NCBI RefSeq assembly: GCF_963678635.1
Contig: NC_087068.1
Location: 58,513,896-58,577,895, forward strand
Direction of reading: 5' to 3'
DNA from: Symsagittifera roscoffensis
Taxonomy: Eukaryota; Xenacoelomorpha; Acoela; Convolutidae
DNA length: 64,000 nt
Shown: positions 23,301 through 38,300 of the stretch, one piece after another
Numbering within the stretch: the stretch's first letter is position 1
How the letters are laid out: each line of letters starts with the position of its first letter
Notes under the pieces: model-generated
What the model was told of the DNA's origin: nothing
Databases searched by the model: none
Seen by the model: only the letters and a program-made list of their open reading frames with translations
Translations under genes and position numbers: made by a program

Positions 23301-26300
23301 ATGATTGACAGTTTATCGATAAAATTTACCCAATTTGAGAAATCTGGATCAATAGATAAGCTTTATTTTTCGCTGGGAAATCTGAAAATTAAACTCCATT
23401 TTCGAAATTAGAAGTCGATCACGTTTTTCGTGGCCATTACACTTTTGCTGTTCGATAGTCGAGTTTGCCTTCCTTTTAACAAAGGAAATGATCTTAAATT
23501 AAAGATCTTAAATTTTTTATGAAACTCACCTTCGGTGCCAATATATCGCGCGCCAAAAAACCGCGATTTTTTTGTCAAAATGTTCCAAAAAGTGCCCAAA
23601 AACCACTTTTTGGGCCTGTTTTTTCAAAAATTTGCCTGCCGCGCAGAATTTGGCCAATTTTGTCGACCTATAAAAAAGTTAAAATTTCCGAAATTTTTAA
23701 AAAATCCGCCCCCCCCTCGAGAAAAACCTAGATCGTCCCCTGAAACTCAGTTACAAGTCTTTCTTCGGTGGGACCAGCTATATTAAACGAAATATATATT
23801 GGGTGAAATCAAAAATTTCAATTAAGATCGTACAATTTGGCAAAAATCGCATTAGATTATTACTGCCATTCGGTTGCTTAATTCTATATACACGCACAAA
23901 ATAAACGCTCAGAACAATTCAACACAGTTAACAGTCAAACTGAAAAGTATCAATGCACTCAGGAAGAATAAAAAACTACTTTTTTAAAAGAAAAGTTACA
24001 TTGGGTTAAAAATTTTTACCATTTCAAATATCTCTTACGATTGAGACTTTTTCAAAAGAATAACTCATTTAGAGAAAAACGGGTCAATAGGTATCTTTTA
24101 CGCAAATTCTGAAAATTAAAACTCATTTTCGTAAAAGTCTTTTAATTCTTTGCATTTCTAGAACGATTTTTGATTGTCACTTTTTTGGAGAATGCTACTT
24201 ACGTCACGATCTTTTCAGTTCAATTTCAATTGAACTCAAAAAATGCATATATACCAAAGTGCATCAATATTTTAAGACTTTTTCCTGAAAAAAAAACAAA
24301 AAACAGCAAGACCTATATAAGAGTCTTCACTACGCTCATTACTCTTAAAAAACACTCGAAAAGTATCATCAAGACCTATATAAGAGTGTTCACTATGTTG
24401 ATGAATTAAAAAATCAGATGTCAAGATGCAAAAAATCAAATTTGAGTCTGAACAAATTCCAAGAATTTAGCTATTAAAACTGCGGCCTATATAAGTGTTT
24501 TCACTTCGTTCATTGATACTAAATATCACACTCCAGCATTGGCGGCTGATTCACGCAGACACTGATTAACGCGCACTATAAATCATTGGCAAGTGCGATC
24601 GCCACTAGCCAATTTCGTGTCAGGAAGCAATTGCAACACCAACACAACTCCCAGCTTAAATTTGGCCGTATACATTAAATTTTATATTCGCCCAAAATAG
24701 ATTTTGCCTATTAAATACAGTTCAATTTTTGATCTAATACAGTTCGAGTTGAAAGGGTCGAATGCGTCTTTATTAATCAAGAAGTTGTTAGTATAAGATC
24801 TCAATAGATAAAATCACACTGCATTAAAAACTTACCCTTCCCGACTAAATTCAGAACATTGAAGTTAACATCTGGATGAAAGATTTTTTTGATAAAAAAC
24901 ACATAGCCAAGAAAAAGGCAAGAAAGCATTGATGAAGTCAAACTAATCAAATCCAAGGATCAATTGAGCAATCTCTCCCCCCACCCCAAGTAAAAACGGT
25001 TAAGACGCTACAAAAAGACGTCAGCAAACGCAAGTAGATGGTTGCTGTGATCATAGCACGCAATCAATTTGCCTACTGAAGTTTGTTTTGTAGGGGTATT
25101 GAGATAAATTTTGAAAAAAAAGAAACTTTTTTTTGCAAATTTTTATTTGGGCGACCATTGCCTTATCGAGAAAAGTGAGTTACGATTTCATATCATTCAA
25201 ACTTTTTTCAAGTGGTTATAAACATGCTTCAAGTACCTATTGAGCTATCTCCGCCCACGCGAGAATGGGGGGGGGGGGGTGGAATTGCTCAATTGATCCA
25301 AATCCAAACCCTAGAAAGAAACGCCTTGTCGAAGAGCTCTATGTAGCCCCGCTTATAAACGAACTACAAAAACGAAAAAAAGTTCTTTATATTCAAAATT
25401 TTTTTTACGAACAATCCAAATGTTGGCTTACCGATCCGAACAGTCTGGTGAAAATGAAACTGAACAGTCCGTATTCGATTAGAAGCAGAATGAACCAGTA
25501 GACAAAGCCATCTATGATGAAACAGATGATGTAATAGCTGATTCCTTCTTCGAACTCAAAGTACGTGAACTCTTCCGGCAAACCTGAAGACAATGTTATC
25601 AATTTTTACACTGAATAACATACGCAGATATTGCCCAGAAAAAATACGATATTTGTTTTAAAAAGTAAGCTGAGTAGCAAAGCATATGTGAGGTGAATTG
25701 AAACTAGTTAGCTTGATTTCGAAGAATTATTTTTGACGACATAACTTGTTAAGGCTCAAATCCATTTTCGCAATTAAAATTTTATCTGATAGTGAATCCA
25801 ATACTAATTTTAATGCTAGAAGCTACACCACTTCCCATTTTAATTATTGTTCCGACTTTTGATACGAAAGTAACGGAATATTTGTGCTCGGGGTGGGTTT
25901 TTTTTTCTTCAGACAAATTTCGACTTTTTAACTAGCCATTTTTGACGGAATTTTTTTATATCATTCAAAAGGTATTGTTGTCCTGAGCTTAAATTTGAAA
26001 AGATATTTCACCTGTGATCATTTTTCGTAGAGTTATGAGGGCTTAAAGATTGCCATTTTGGCCATTTTGACCAATTTGGGACAATTAACGCGCGATATAA
26101 TTCGCGCTATTAACGCGTAAGCGGAGATGTAATCCGTCTAATAAATCGTTCCAAATTGGTTGAACGAAGCTTATTTGCCATAATTGATTTGTTACAAGGA
26201 ACGAAATCTCTCTTTTTGTACTTTATATGGCGTGTGGGGGGATGATTTTCATAAAAAATTCAAATTTAAAAAAAAAAATTCGTTTTATTTTATTTCATTT

Positions 26301-29300
26301 AATTTTTTAAATGTTATTACTGCTGCTCCATAAACCTTAAAGGCAGTCGGAACATTCAGGGCTTCGCCCTGATACGAGCAGTCTTGTTTACATTTGGAAA
26401 CTATCGGATAAAACTCTCGAATATTGTACTTTTTTACAGAGATTGTTTCACTCAGCCAGGTTTCCGAAAATCCATTTTACTAATCGGCAGTCGACTAAAA
26501 AGTCCATTTGTTTCTAAAAATTAAGTTTCCAAAGTTCAGGAATCATATATACAGAATTAGTTTCCATTTTTTGCAATACATTTTATGGTCCTGTATATCC
26601 AGACAATCCATAACAAATTTTGATCAAACAACCGTTTTTTTCGTCAAATGTCCCATCAGGAAAATTTTCAACATCTGATGCACATCATCAAGAAACAAGA
26701 TTTTGCCGCAGATTTTTAGAGAAAAAAAGGGATCAGAAAATATAAATTGTTGTCAATTCTTTTTGTCGCATCTAAATCTGCAAAAAATAGTGGTACTAAT
26801 GCTAAAAGCCAAGGTGTTTAAACAGACAAACTGATCATGAAATATGATCAATAGAAGTTTTGCTGTTGCCTGTGACGTGTCTTGCAGTATTGTTACAAAT
26901 AAAACTAATTCAGCCGTTTTGTACTGCTATTTTCAATCCATTTATCCATATAAGAGTCACCAACCAAAATTGTTTTTAAATTAGTCAGAATTTTCTTGTA
27001 CAAAAAATTATAAAAATGATCAACATGAATATTTGGAGGATAGAAAACAGAGATCAGAAAAAATATTTGTCAACTGGATAAATTAAGATTCGAATCCCTT
27101 TTCGCAATTTATATTTTGGCTGTTAGTGAAGCCAAAAATACTTATAATACACTTCGCTCGCAAGTGTAATTTTGTTAGAAGCTACACCACCTCAACTTTT
27201 ACTAGTTACACATTTGGAAACTATTGGATAAAGTTCTCGATAATTATTCTTTGTCAGAGCTCAATTTTCACAAATTCGGAAGAGAAAAGCAAAGAAATTG
27301 TGTCTGTTCAGTTGTGGACCGTTTAAAGCGCGTTGACTGGTTGAGAATTTTCACTCAGCCAGCTGGTTTCGGAAAATGCATCGAGTACATTTTATACATA
27401 CACACATACTTGTATATTCTGTGTACACTTTATACTATGAATAACTCTACACTGACCTAGCTCCCTGGCGCCTTTATTCCTGGTGTAGACTGAGTTGGCG
27501 TCTATGAGTGCACACGCGATGGAGCTCTGAGGGAAGAACAGACAGAGGAACATCACTATGCCCTCGCCTGAACTCTCCAGCGCCTTCAGAATGTAGTACG
27601 CAATCGCAAAACCTTAAAAACAAGTCACAAGTCAAACCGCTAACAGTTAAGCATAAATAAATTTCAAGTCAAGGCTTTTCCTGAAAAAAGCACATGGTTT
27701 GACTTTGACAGATACCCAAAAACGAACTTGCGCCTTAGCATTTCCGATCAAAACAATAACTAGAATCTCTTGATTTATAATCATTTTGACAATTTTTCAT
27801 AAAACGCTTCATTAACACAGTGTACTTTTTCTGTGACTATATTCCATCTTGCAATTTTTTTTTTTCATTTAACTTTCGCTCATGAATATAAATCCATTTA
27901 ACTAATCTTTTTAATTTTCTCATGCAATATCTGACTGACCGATAGTTCCGACGATGTTGATGAGTGCTAGAACGAGGAATCCATTGGCTGGCACTGAGCT
28001 GGGCTTGGACAGTAGATACATCATGGGCAGCATGGCCCACGCATACAGCAGCAGAATCAGAATGAAATGTCCTACAAAAGGCAATTTTAAAAAAATTATC
28101 GGATAATAAAAAATAATTTTCCGGTTTATTTAAAACAAAAAATTTTTGTACACTTCACAACCTGGCTAAACTACTTCTGTCAGGCTTGAAACTAAGTTTT
28201 AAGTTCTACAAAAAACAAGGTTAAAAACAGACATTTTCAACTAACAGATTTTAGCGGAAAAACCTTTAGCCGCTCTCCCAGAGCCAAAACAAAACGATTA
28301 CTCAAATTAAATAACCAAAAAATCAGTTGGTTCAATGATGGCAAAGTTTTAAAATTTTTTTCTTGTTTGCGCTTCTCCGACATCAGCTTGAGTTCTTAAG
28401 TATCAAAATTGCTGTTGAGTTATTACGAGGTTTGATATTATTTTTTCTTCATCTGGTTACTGACCTGCCATTTCGTCACACCAGCCCTCCAGTTGGAATG
28501 CGACAATGAGTAGTAGTAGGAGGAGGACAGTGACCAGGTAGTTGCAGAAGTCCCACAACAGAGTTGACAGCCAGTAGGTGATAGTGTTCACGCCACTCAC
28601 CATCTGAACACAAAATATATATTCAACATAGCCAACAGACAGTTGGAAAAGGAGGAATATGAGTTCAAAACAAAATTATCCTCCGTTGTAGGTCGATCAG
28701 CTACAACCAGAACTTTAGTTGATTCAAGACATAAGGCTCCATTCAAGGCTTTCATGTGAGTTGTTGGAAAATGAAGAAAAAAAAACACCCAAAGGACAGG
28801 ACAATTGGAAAAGATTCATGAACAACGCAAGGAAAAATAAAAACAACGACTTTCGAATTTCAATTTTTTTAAACAGGGCCTTACAGCCCATACCCTTTGA
28901 ATTTAAAAAACGATTTATGCTTGCCATTTTTTTTTTGGATAAAATTAGCCCAATTGGAGAAAACTAGATCAATAGATTCTTTTGGGAAATATGAAAATTA
29001 AATTCCATTTTCAAAATCGGAAGTCAATTGCGTTTTTCTTGATCTTTACACTTTTGCTGTTCAATAAAGGAGTTTGTTTTCCTTTCAACAAAAATATGAA
29101 GTGTAATTCAAAAGAAATCACAAATCAAAACGCAAAAAAAACATGAGCGTTTACAAATTTTAAGACTTTTCCTCAAAAAATTACCAAGACTTATTCACTA
29201 CGTTCATGACTCTTAAAAATGAGCAAACCCAAAATTACTTAGAAACTGGATCAATTACAGAAAACTGGATCAACAGTTATTTTTTTCATTCCACTGGTAA

Positions 29301-32300
29301 ATCTAACAACTAAAACCGCTTTCGAATTTGTCGCTCAAGTTTTGTCGCGTTATTTGCACATTTTTCAATTTTGGAAAAAATCAAAAAGCATACACCAAAA
29401 ATCAAACGTGATCTAAATAATTGTTTTCACTTCATGCATTATCAGAAACAAAAAAATCAAAATTCTTGGAAGTTACGTATCTGTACAATAACAGAAACAA
29501 TCCAACATGAGTTGAAGCTATCGTACAAAATTGATTTAATGACAAGAAAAAACGCTCATGTGCTGGCTCGACACGAACCCCTGACCTTCTTCTTTCAGTA
29601 TTTCAAAGTATGCCAATACACCCGTGCAAAAAAAACGATTCAGACGTTTGAACTGAATGGAAACTGATACATAGCGGATCTTCGGAAAACTTGCGAAAAA
29701 AATTCGAAAAAAAATCTTTTTGAAAAGACTGCCATATATTCATTGTTTTTTTTTTAAAAAAACGAAGGTAAGCTGCAATTCCTAACTGTACAACCTTACA
29801 AGATTCCTTACTAAAAATAAGTAAAAATAAGTCAGTCACTTAGGCCAATTCACACTTCAAAAATGCTCCCTTAGTAAACTAAACCGAACAAGTTCTTTTC
29901 AAAAAAGTAAAATCAATTCTTTTTAGAAAATTTCGTAACTAAAAAAGGTAATTTTTTAAAAGTCACTTAGGCCCATTCAAACTTCAATAATGCTCATTTG
30001 GTAAATTCAACCAACGTAATATCAATTCTTTTTCGAAAACCATAACAAAAAAATATTTTTTCAAAGGTCACTTAGGGCCATTCACACTTCAAAAATCCTC
30101 GTTTAGTAAATTAAACGAAACGAGTTATTTTCAAAAATGTAAAAACAATTCTTTGTCAAAAAATCATAATTGAAAAAAGCTAATTTGAGTTGATTTCAAA
30201 AACTCTAAAACGGAGTTGATTTCAAAAAGTTGATTTCTGTTTCAAAGTTCGTAAAGAAACATATTACTTTTCAACAGTCACTTAGGCCCATTCACACTTG
30301 AAAAAGTCTCGTTTAGTAAATTAAAGGAGCATAACTTATCATTTTGATTTATCACGAATATATGTTAAATGGATAGCCAAGACAACAAATAAAGCCAACA
30401 GTCAGTTGGAAAAGTCTTTGACAAGAAGTTACATTTGGCCGCACTGATTGAAATTTGTTATTGGCCTTATAGCAAAAAATTTGAACTGAATATAAAAAGA
30501 AAACCATCAGTAAAACCACGAACATCAAAATTGAGCATGATAAAGTTTTTAGGGGAAAGCAGACCTTCCCACCACTTACCAAATCACATAGAAAAAGCAT
30601 CGCATAACTTATCATTTTGATTTATCACGAATATATGTTATGGATAGCCAAGACAACAAATAAAGCCAACAGTCAGTTGGAAAAGTCTTTGACAAGAAGT
30701 TATATTTGGCCGCATTGATTGAAATTTGTTATTGGCCTTATAGCAAAAAATTTGAACTGACTATAAAAAGATAACCATCAGTAAAACCACGAACATCAAA
30801 ATTGAGCATGATAAATTTTTTAGGGGAAAGCAGACCTTCCCACCACTTACCAAATCACATAGAAAAAGCATCGCAAGCTAGCACAGATGAAGTGAAAAGA
30901 AACCAAAAGGTCGAGCAATCGATACGAAAAGGTCGAACCAAAAGGTCGAACTATCGATACGAAAACAAAATTTTTCGACCTAATAACTTTAAGCTTTAAA
31001 ATCAACGCTCCCTCCAAAAAAAGGCAACTTTTAATAGTCTGTTTTTCTTTTCGCGACGCAAAATAAGCTTACCGAGCCGATATAACATAAGCCCAAATCA
31101 TGTAGCCCAAATAAATCAAGTTCTGGTCAGATTCCAACCTAGGATTTATACCGTCCCAGGTTGGCCGTTACCTTTAGGATAAGTGTGCCGGAGATGCCCA
31201 GAAATTAGAATTTAGTTTAAATCATGCTATCAAATGATTGACGTATTTTCGTTAAACAAGTTATTGAGCTGAAAAAAGTATGTAATCTGATTTGATAGCG
31301 CTTGATAGTTGCAAGCTTAAAATGGTTTTTGTGAAAAAATCCTCGTGACATGTATAAGTTTATTCAGGGAGGTCATTGACATTAAATTACAAAAAATACT
31401 GAAAAATTGAACGTTTTAAATTACTCAAGTAGCTAGCGAATAAGCAAGCTAGCAAATAAAAAATTGAACCGAAATAACAAAATCAAAAAATACCATTCTG
31501 GAAGAAAATGAAAATAATTTCTAAATAAAATTAGCCAATCGAAGATTGGAAAAGAGTAATGAACATAAGTAAACAAAAACAATGAAAAAAATCTCAACTT
31601 TGTAATTTCAAAGAAAAAAATAGATGCCCTTTAAGTTCTTTGAATTTCTAGAACAATTTATCATTTGCGCTTTACTGATAACATGAACCCAACTCTAGAA
31701 AACTGGATCAATAGGTAAGGTAAAGTTTATATTCCGCTGGAAATCAAAAACAGAAATCTAGAACAATTTATCATTTGCGCTTTACTGATAACATGAACCC
31801 AACTCTAGAAAACTGGATCAATAGGTAAGGTAAAGTTTATATTCCGCTGGAAATCAAAAACAGAAATCTAGAACAATTTATCATTTGCGCTTTACTGATA
31901 ACATGAACCCAACTCTAGAAAACTGGATCAATAGGTAAGGTAAAGTTTATATTCCGCTGGAAATCTAAAAATTAAATTCCACTTTCGAAACAATCGTTCA
32001 CGTTTTTTGCGCCATTTCCACGTTCGTATTTGGAGAGGGCTATTTACGCCATTTTCAGCAGATGAAATTCAATTGAGCTCAAAAACTGCATATATACCTA
32101 AGTGCATTCATAATGCATCATTATGTATGAATGCACATCTTAAGTTACAAGAGACTTTTAAGACTTTTACTGAAAAGGAAAACTAAAAAATCAGCAAGAC
32201 CTATATAAGAGTCTTCACTACGTTCTTTATTCTTAAGCAATCCAAAAACACGACCAGTATCGAACAAGCTTTTAGTATTTATCTAGCGGCAACTTTTATG

Positions 32301-35300
32301 AGCCGAAAACAAAAAATGCCAAATAAAATTGTTTTAAAAAATGCTGACTAATTAAGTTTTAAAATTTTTGAAACCTTGCAACACAAACTATTTTAATTTT
32401 TCAACGAAAAATCAATCATTTTTTGCCATTGATGCCATACTCAATAAAATGACGCAATTGATAAAAAATAAACCGTTTAGGTCGAATAAACCTCAGCTTT
32501 AAAGCGAAAAACAATAAGATAACCAAGGAAAATATACGTCAGGGCTTTTAATTTAACACAGTACAGAGTAAATCAAAAACACTTGTATCTACGATGAAAA
32601 TTGCTGACAGCACAAGAAAATTCCCCGATATGTTATTTAACAAAACCTTCCATTTTATTGAAAGTGGAAAAGTAGAGGTCCTGGCTGTGATCGAACCTCC
32701 ACACATATGTCGTCAAGCATGAGCTTTAAATCCAAGCAAAAAGGCAAAATGCAGATGGAGTTTCGAACTAATAACTGAATTCGAGAGGGTAAAACGGGAC
32801 AAAGTCTAGTACTTCTCGATTCCGTCACTAATTATAAAAAGCCATCAAATAATTTGGTTATTTCGAAAGACAAATTGCTTGCCAAAATCGCAAGCGCAAA
32901 ATCACAAAAAATAAGAGCATTTTATTCCACAAAAACTCCACTCCACTTCATAATCTCCAATTTTTGCCCCATTTGTTCTTTGGTTTCTGGAGAGCACAAT
33001 TTGTCTTCATTTTAACAGTTGACTTTGAATTGAGCTTGAACAAAGTCAGAAATCAGAACGCAAAAAAATAAATTTGAGCATCAACTACTTTTTAGACAAA
33101 AACAATAAGTATGAAGACAAAAAAAAAACAAGACAAACAATAAGTATGTTCAATTCATTGATTGACTTTTCAGAACACCAGCGACTTTCTCTTAGTAAAT
33201 TCTGTTCACATAGTCCGATTGTTACAAAATTTGGCATGCGGACTAATTAGGCTATGACAAACATATTTGATCTTCACATCTAACCTCGCAAACCCACTCG
33301 CTACGCCAGAAAATTGATGCTTATGTGAGGTGGGGAAAAGGAAAAAGAGCCAAAGTTATAACTAATCGATTGTGCTGAAAATTAAAAGTTTTGTAGCTGA
33401 ATAATGTGTGACCTGTATGTGTTTGGATCTGGCGGCCTTCTCCCTGACGAGGAACACGACGAAACTGCCCATGAGGAAGCCCAGTCCCATGCCAGCCATG
33501 TAGAAAGACAGCAGAAACGCATCTGCAGTCCTGCCATGTCAACACAAATCAGACTAATTAGTTGAACAGGATTACCATATGAAAGAATGTCATATTAATG
33601 TGCGCAATCATCCGCCTTTAGCCAATTTTTGCACTCTAAGCAAAAAACATCATTCATATAGCGTGAATGATTCAAAGCAAACAGAGCTTTGAATTAAAAA
33701 TAGACAGTCTTGGTCCTATTTTAATACACAGTAGATACTGTTTTATTTATGAAACTTAATACCAACTCTTTTTACTCAATTAATTCAGATGGCCTAATGC
33801 ACGCAACACCAGACTAATAGGAGAGAACTATTGAATTAGTCGTAGTCTGTTCTGAATACTGTTCAGGAATGAATTGTGTTTATCTATACAGGTATTGCCG
33901 AAACAATTAAATTCACTCTGTTAGGTAAGTAAAATTACACAAGACGTTTGACATTAATAAGGGAGAGACATATTAAGATTGAAGACTATGCGCAACAGCT
34001 CAAAAAATATAATGAATAGCTGATAGATATACTCCGAAATCAATTTTATTTTAACTTCAGCTATTTAATGAAACTATTTTCCGATGAAAACTAATTTGTA
34101 AAAACATTACAATTGACGTATATGCACACTGCCACAAATGATGCAGATTTGGAAAGAAATGGGCAGAAAAGCTGTTCTCCATAAAATAGCTCAACAGCTC
34201 GTATGATCGTCATTTCCCTGGTGGACACTTAAAACTGCAATGAATTGCCTATGCATTGGAGCTAACTAGCTACTATTCAGATGGGTACCAAACAATGCGC
34301 CAACAATTTCAAATATAGTTAACAGACAGTTGGAAAAGAGTCAATGAACAAGGAAACCTAAAAAAAACAGTTTTTTTTAATAAAAGTTCTACTTTAAAAT
34401 GTCAAAAATAAAAATAGATGGCCTTAAACCTCTTTGAATTTTTGATAAAATTAACCCAATTTAGGAAAAAGCTGCACTTCGCAAACATAAGCAACCAAAA
34501 CAGTTTTCAATTTGCGCGATTGTGAAACGAAAAAAAAAAACGCTTCTAAAAACCACTTACATGACTCGAAACTATGAACTAAAGAATTCGAATCTAACGT
34601 CTTGATTATCAGGAATATTATCATCAGAATAAAAGCTACCAATAAAGCAGATAAAACACCTGAGAAAAACAGATAGTCAAATTGAGCTCTTTTGCAGTGC
34701 ACTTATTTATTCGAGTTAGGTCGCAAACAACATCAAACAAACTCTATTTTTCTACGCTCGCTGGTAAAAAAAATCATAAATACAGAAGCGAAGCGGAGCA
34801 CAAACGTAGCATGGCAAATTATCTGACAGAAGATATGACGAAGCCGCTAAGTCGGCGAAAATCGAAAAAAAACTAGATCAATCAAATATTTGTACGTCGA
34901 TCTCAATATGTAATAAATCAATGAAAAAAAAACACGTCACGACATCTCACTCAGTGTAAAAAAAAATCAAAACTATCTTAGCAGATACCCACTAAATAAA
35001 TTTCACCGAATCAATAAGAAGCAAAAAATCAGAGATAGTAATTTGCCTAAACATAAAAAGCAAATTTAGACAAAGAGGCGAAGTTGCACCTCGCATACAC
35101 AACCAAAAATATGACCGATAAAGCTAGTGGGAAAAACTGAATGAAAAAAACTTTGAGTCTATAAAATTTCTTAAGTAACGCACGCCAATTATGACGCATT
35201 AGCAGTATCAATCAATTTGAAAAAAAATTACCAACAACCTTGCCTCAATTTATAGAGCGGACACACTTTAACTAGTATACGAAAAAGTTCATTAAAAACA

Positions 35301-38300
35301 CCCGACCCAGCCCAGGTTCGAACCCTCTTATTTTGTTGCGGGTCTCCTTCCCTACCTCTACGCAACAGATCCATGATACTTTGAAGCTAAAGTGCTATTT
35401 GTAATATAGTCTGTGTTAATATCCTTAGCATTGTCTGTACTTAATAGCTTGTTTTTGATCAAAATGAACACTTTCAAAATGAACACTAATATTTGCGACT
35501 TAGGTAGGAAAAAAAGAGAGTTCAATACTATAACACAAGCTTTGCTTGTGTAAATAGAACGGGTATTTGAAATTCAGGCAAGCTCAATATATGTCTGTTG
35601 ATTCACGAATGATCAGACTTGGAGATGACCACTAATTAAGTATATGGGAAAAAAGGCTAGGAACTGGTTGCAATACCCTTGCTAATCATAAGTGTAACGA
35701 ATAGCCGCAGGCACACTTCTACTATCACTGATTGACTAAATATATTACAAAAGGGGCTATTCTATCGACATAAGGACCAAATGAGCGAAATTTTTCAACC
35801 AGTCGACGACCAATAAATAGCTAACGACCTAAAACCAGCTTATTTTTTAAAGATTTTCAAATACTGAAATCCAATTGACGAGCATTGTTTTCTGGCATTT
35901 GGCCCCTTTTGGTATGAGTTATTTCCCCGTTAAGTTAGCATTGCTATAATGGTGAAAATAAGTATCATTTCGCCTTCTATACTGATTGACTCTAATAAAC
36001 TATGGACCGATTATTTACAATAAGTTGAACAATTAAGGAGCTTATAACGAAAATGCAACTCACGGCTCATCGGCCGCCTCTTCCAACTCCTCCTCCGTCT
36101 TGGGCAGGGGGGCATTCACCGCAGTTATCTTGGGCACAGTGCCAGTGGCCCTGTCTCTGATCACAGCATTCATCAGCATCTGCAACGACAGAGGCGCCGA
36201 ATGGAATGGTTGACCGTTGAACCATGCTGTGAACACGCCCACGCCAGAAATGTCTTCGAAAGAGGCTCCTGTATTTAAAAAACCATTTTTTTTCACTTGC
36301 GCATACCATCATGATTTGAAAATTTCGTCATTAGTCATGAATTTGGATACACTAGCCGAAGTATAAACGAACCATTAACGAGCAACCTTGAGTATAACCA
36401 TCTGAAAAATACGTTATTTTACTCGAGCTGCGCGTAACATTGGTAACTGTTACATGTTTATTACGTAATTCTTCAGCATTTTTGGCTGGTTCCAATGGTA
36501 GCAGCTATATACAGCGGCTGGTTTATATGCCATCATAATTAAAATTCAAACAATTTGGCTTCTAGTTTCAGTTTTAGCTATTCCTTCATAAGTTATTCCA
36601 ATTTTCACCGTCAAAATGTTTGGCTTTTTACTACGAAAAAATTTATGCCCTGAAATTTCTGCATAACATTTTAAGAAATAATCTCAACGAGCAATGAATA
36701 TTATTCTTGTCGTTTTCGTATAACATCATCAATCTCAAAAATTAACCAGCAATGCTTCAAACAAACAACGCCACAAAAAGTAAAATAAGATTTGTCGAAA
36801 AATTTAATAATTGAAGCATTTACTGAAGGCTAAAAACCAGCACTTCAAATTTATTCGTTATCAATGCCGTCAGCCATTAAATACGGCTTCTGTATTCAAA
36901 GAATCTATTGGCGTCATCTCAAACTTACCCACGATATATTTCTGGTTGAATTCGTCCACTTGATCCCTTCCACTCTCTCCGAAATATGTCGTAATATTTT
37001 CTGCCGCGTCCGGGGCATCTCTCGCAAACGTATTCCACGCTCCTAAAAAGAAAAGTTAGCAAGAGTTTAAATCACTACGTAAATACAATTCGCACATACC
37101 CAACGAAGTATTCATTAACTCTCGTAAGCAGAAAAAAACTTTAATTCCCATAAGAAAAAATATTCAAATGAAAAATATATCATAACATGATTGTCACTTA
37201 TTTGGTACAAAAAACAAATTTTACAAAACTGGATCAAGAAGTTATTTTTCATTCCACCTGAAAATATAGAAATTAAAAAGACCAACTATGGCTAAGTTTT
37301 TTCTCAAAACCAAAATGTAGCTTCATCAGAAAACAAGTGGCCAAAACAGAACCTCCAACAAATTGTTGCACTAGCATTTATAACATGCTGGAAAAATAGG
37401 AGCAGTCTTTTTTATGGTATTTTATCTTATGAACAATGTTCCAAACTGGACAAAAAATGTTTGAATAACGAAATTTAGCCTGTTCAGTTAAGAAAAGATT
37501 ACTTTCTTGAAGTGAAATGTCATCCCTCACCTAGTGAGTCTATGTACTTCTGTTTCAAGGCAGGGAAATCATTGTTAGGATCGTACAGAGTGATAATGTT
37601 GTCATCGAACACGGCCAGGTCAAACGTGTAGGGCTTGATATCTTCTTGGTCAGAAATTATTCTCTGAAACAAACCAAAGACTCGTTAATATTTATGAGGA
37701 TAAAAACATCAGCAATTATTATGATGCAATTTGTTTTGCGAAATTTGGGCCCAAAACTTTAATCCAAAACGGATCATTTTTGACTTCTTTTAGTTTATCA
37801 AAAAATACCCCAAAACTATTGGTCAAATACTGACCAAAATATATCAAAGTGAGACTGTTACGCAGCGCAAAAAAGAAGGGTATATTCTCCAGAAAAAGTT
37901 CTCAAAACTTTAAAAATTGCATTAAAATGACAATTTTTTCCAAAAAAAAAGAATAATTTTTTAAATATGTATTGGAGATTACATTCTTCTCAAACTTTGT
38001 TTGGCTAGGTAAGAGACTCAGTTGGCTATAATTTTGGCAGTAACTGACTCAGTAGTTTTAGCGTTATTTTTGATTACAAAGAAGCCAAAAATGTTCTACT
38101 TTTTTTGCGATAAAAATTTGGGCCGGAATTTCGCAAAACAAATTGCACCATATTGATTTTGCTAAAATTCTAAGCAGGCTGTGTCATTTTTCACCTATAA
38201 TTAGCCAATTTGATTTCAAGAAAAAACGCGTTTTAAATTTTAAGCTTTATCCGGATAATTTAAATCAGCTGTAGAATTCGATTAAATTGTTCGTGACCTT

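Noticed and set aside
29371-29667. Plus-strand 98-codon open frame
   Set aside because: AT-rich, in an ABCA intron beside HIR remnants, with no splice signals or family resemblance.
34451-34702. Hydrophobic minus-strand frame considered as an ABCA transmembrane exon
   Set aside because: Exons 19 and 20 join directly in phase 2 with conserved sequence on both sides; adding it would insert a stop. Kept only as a cassette candidate.
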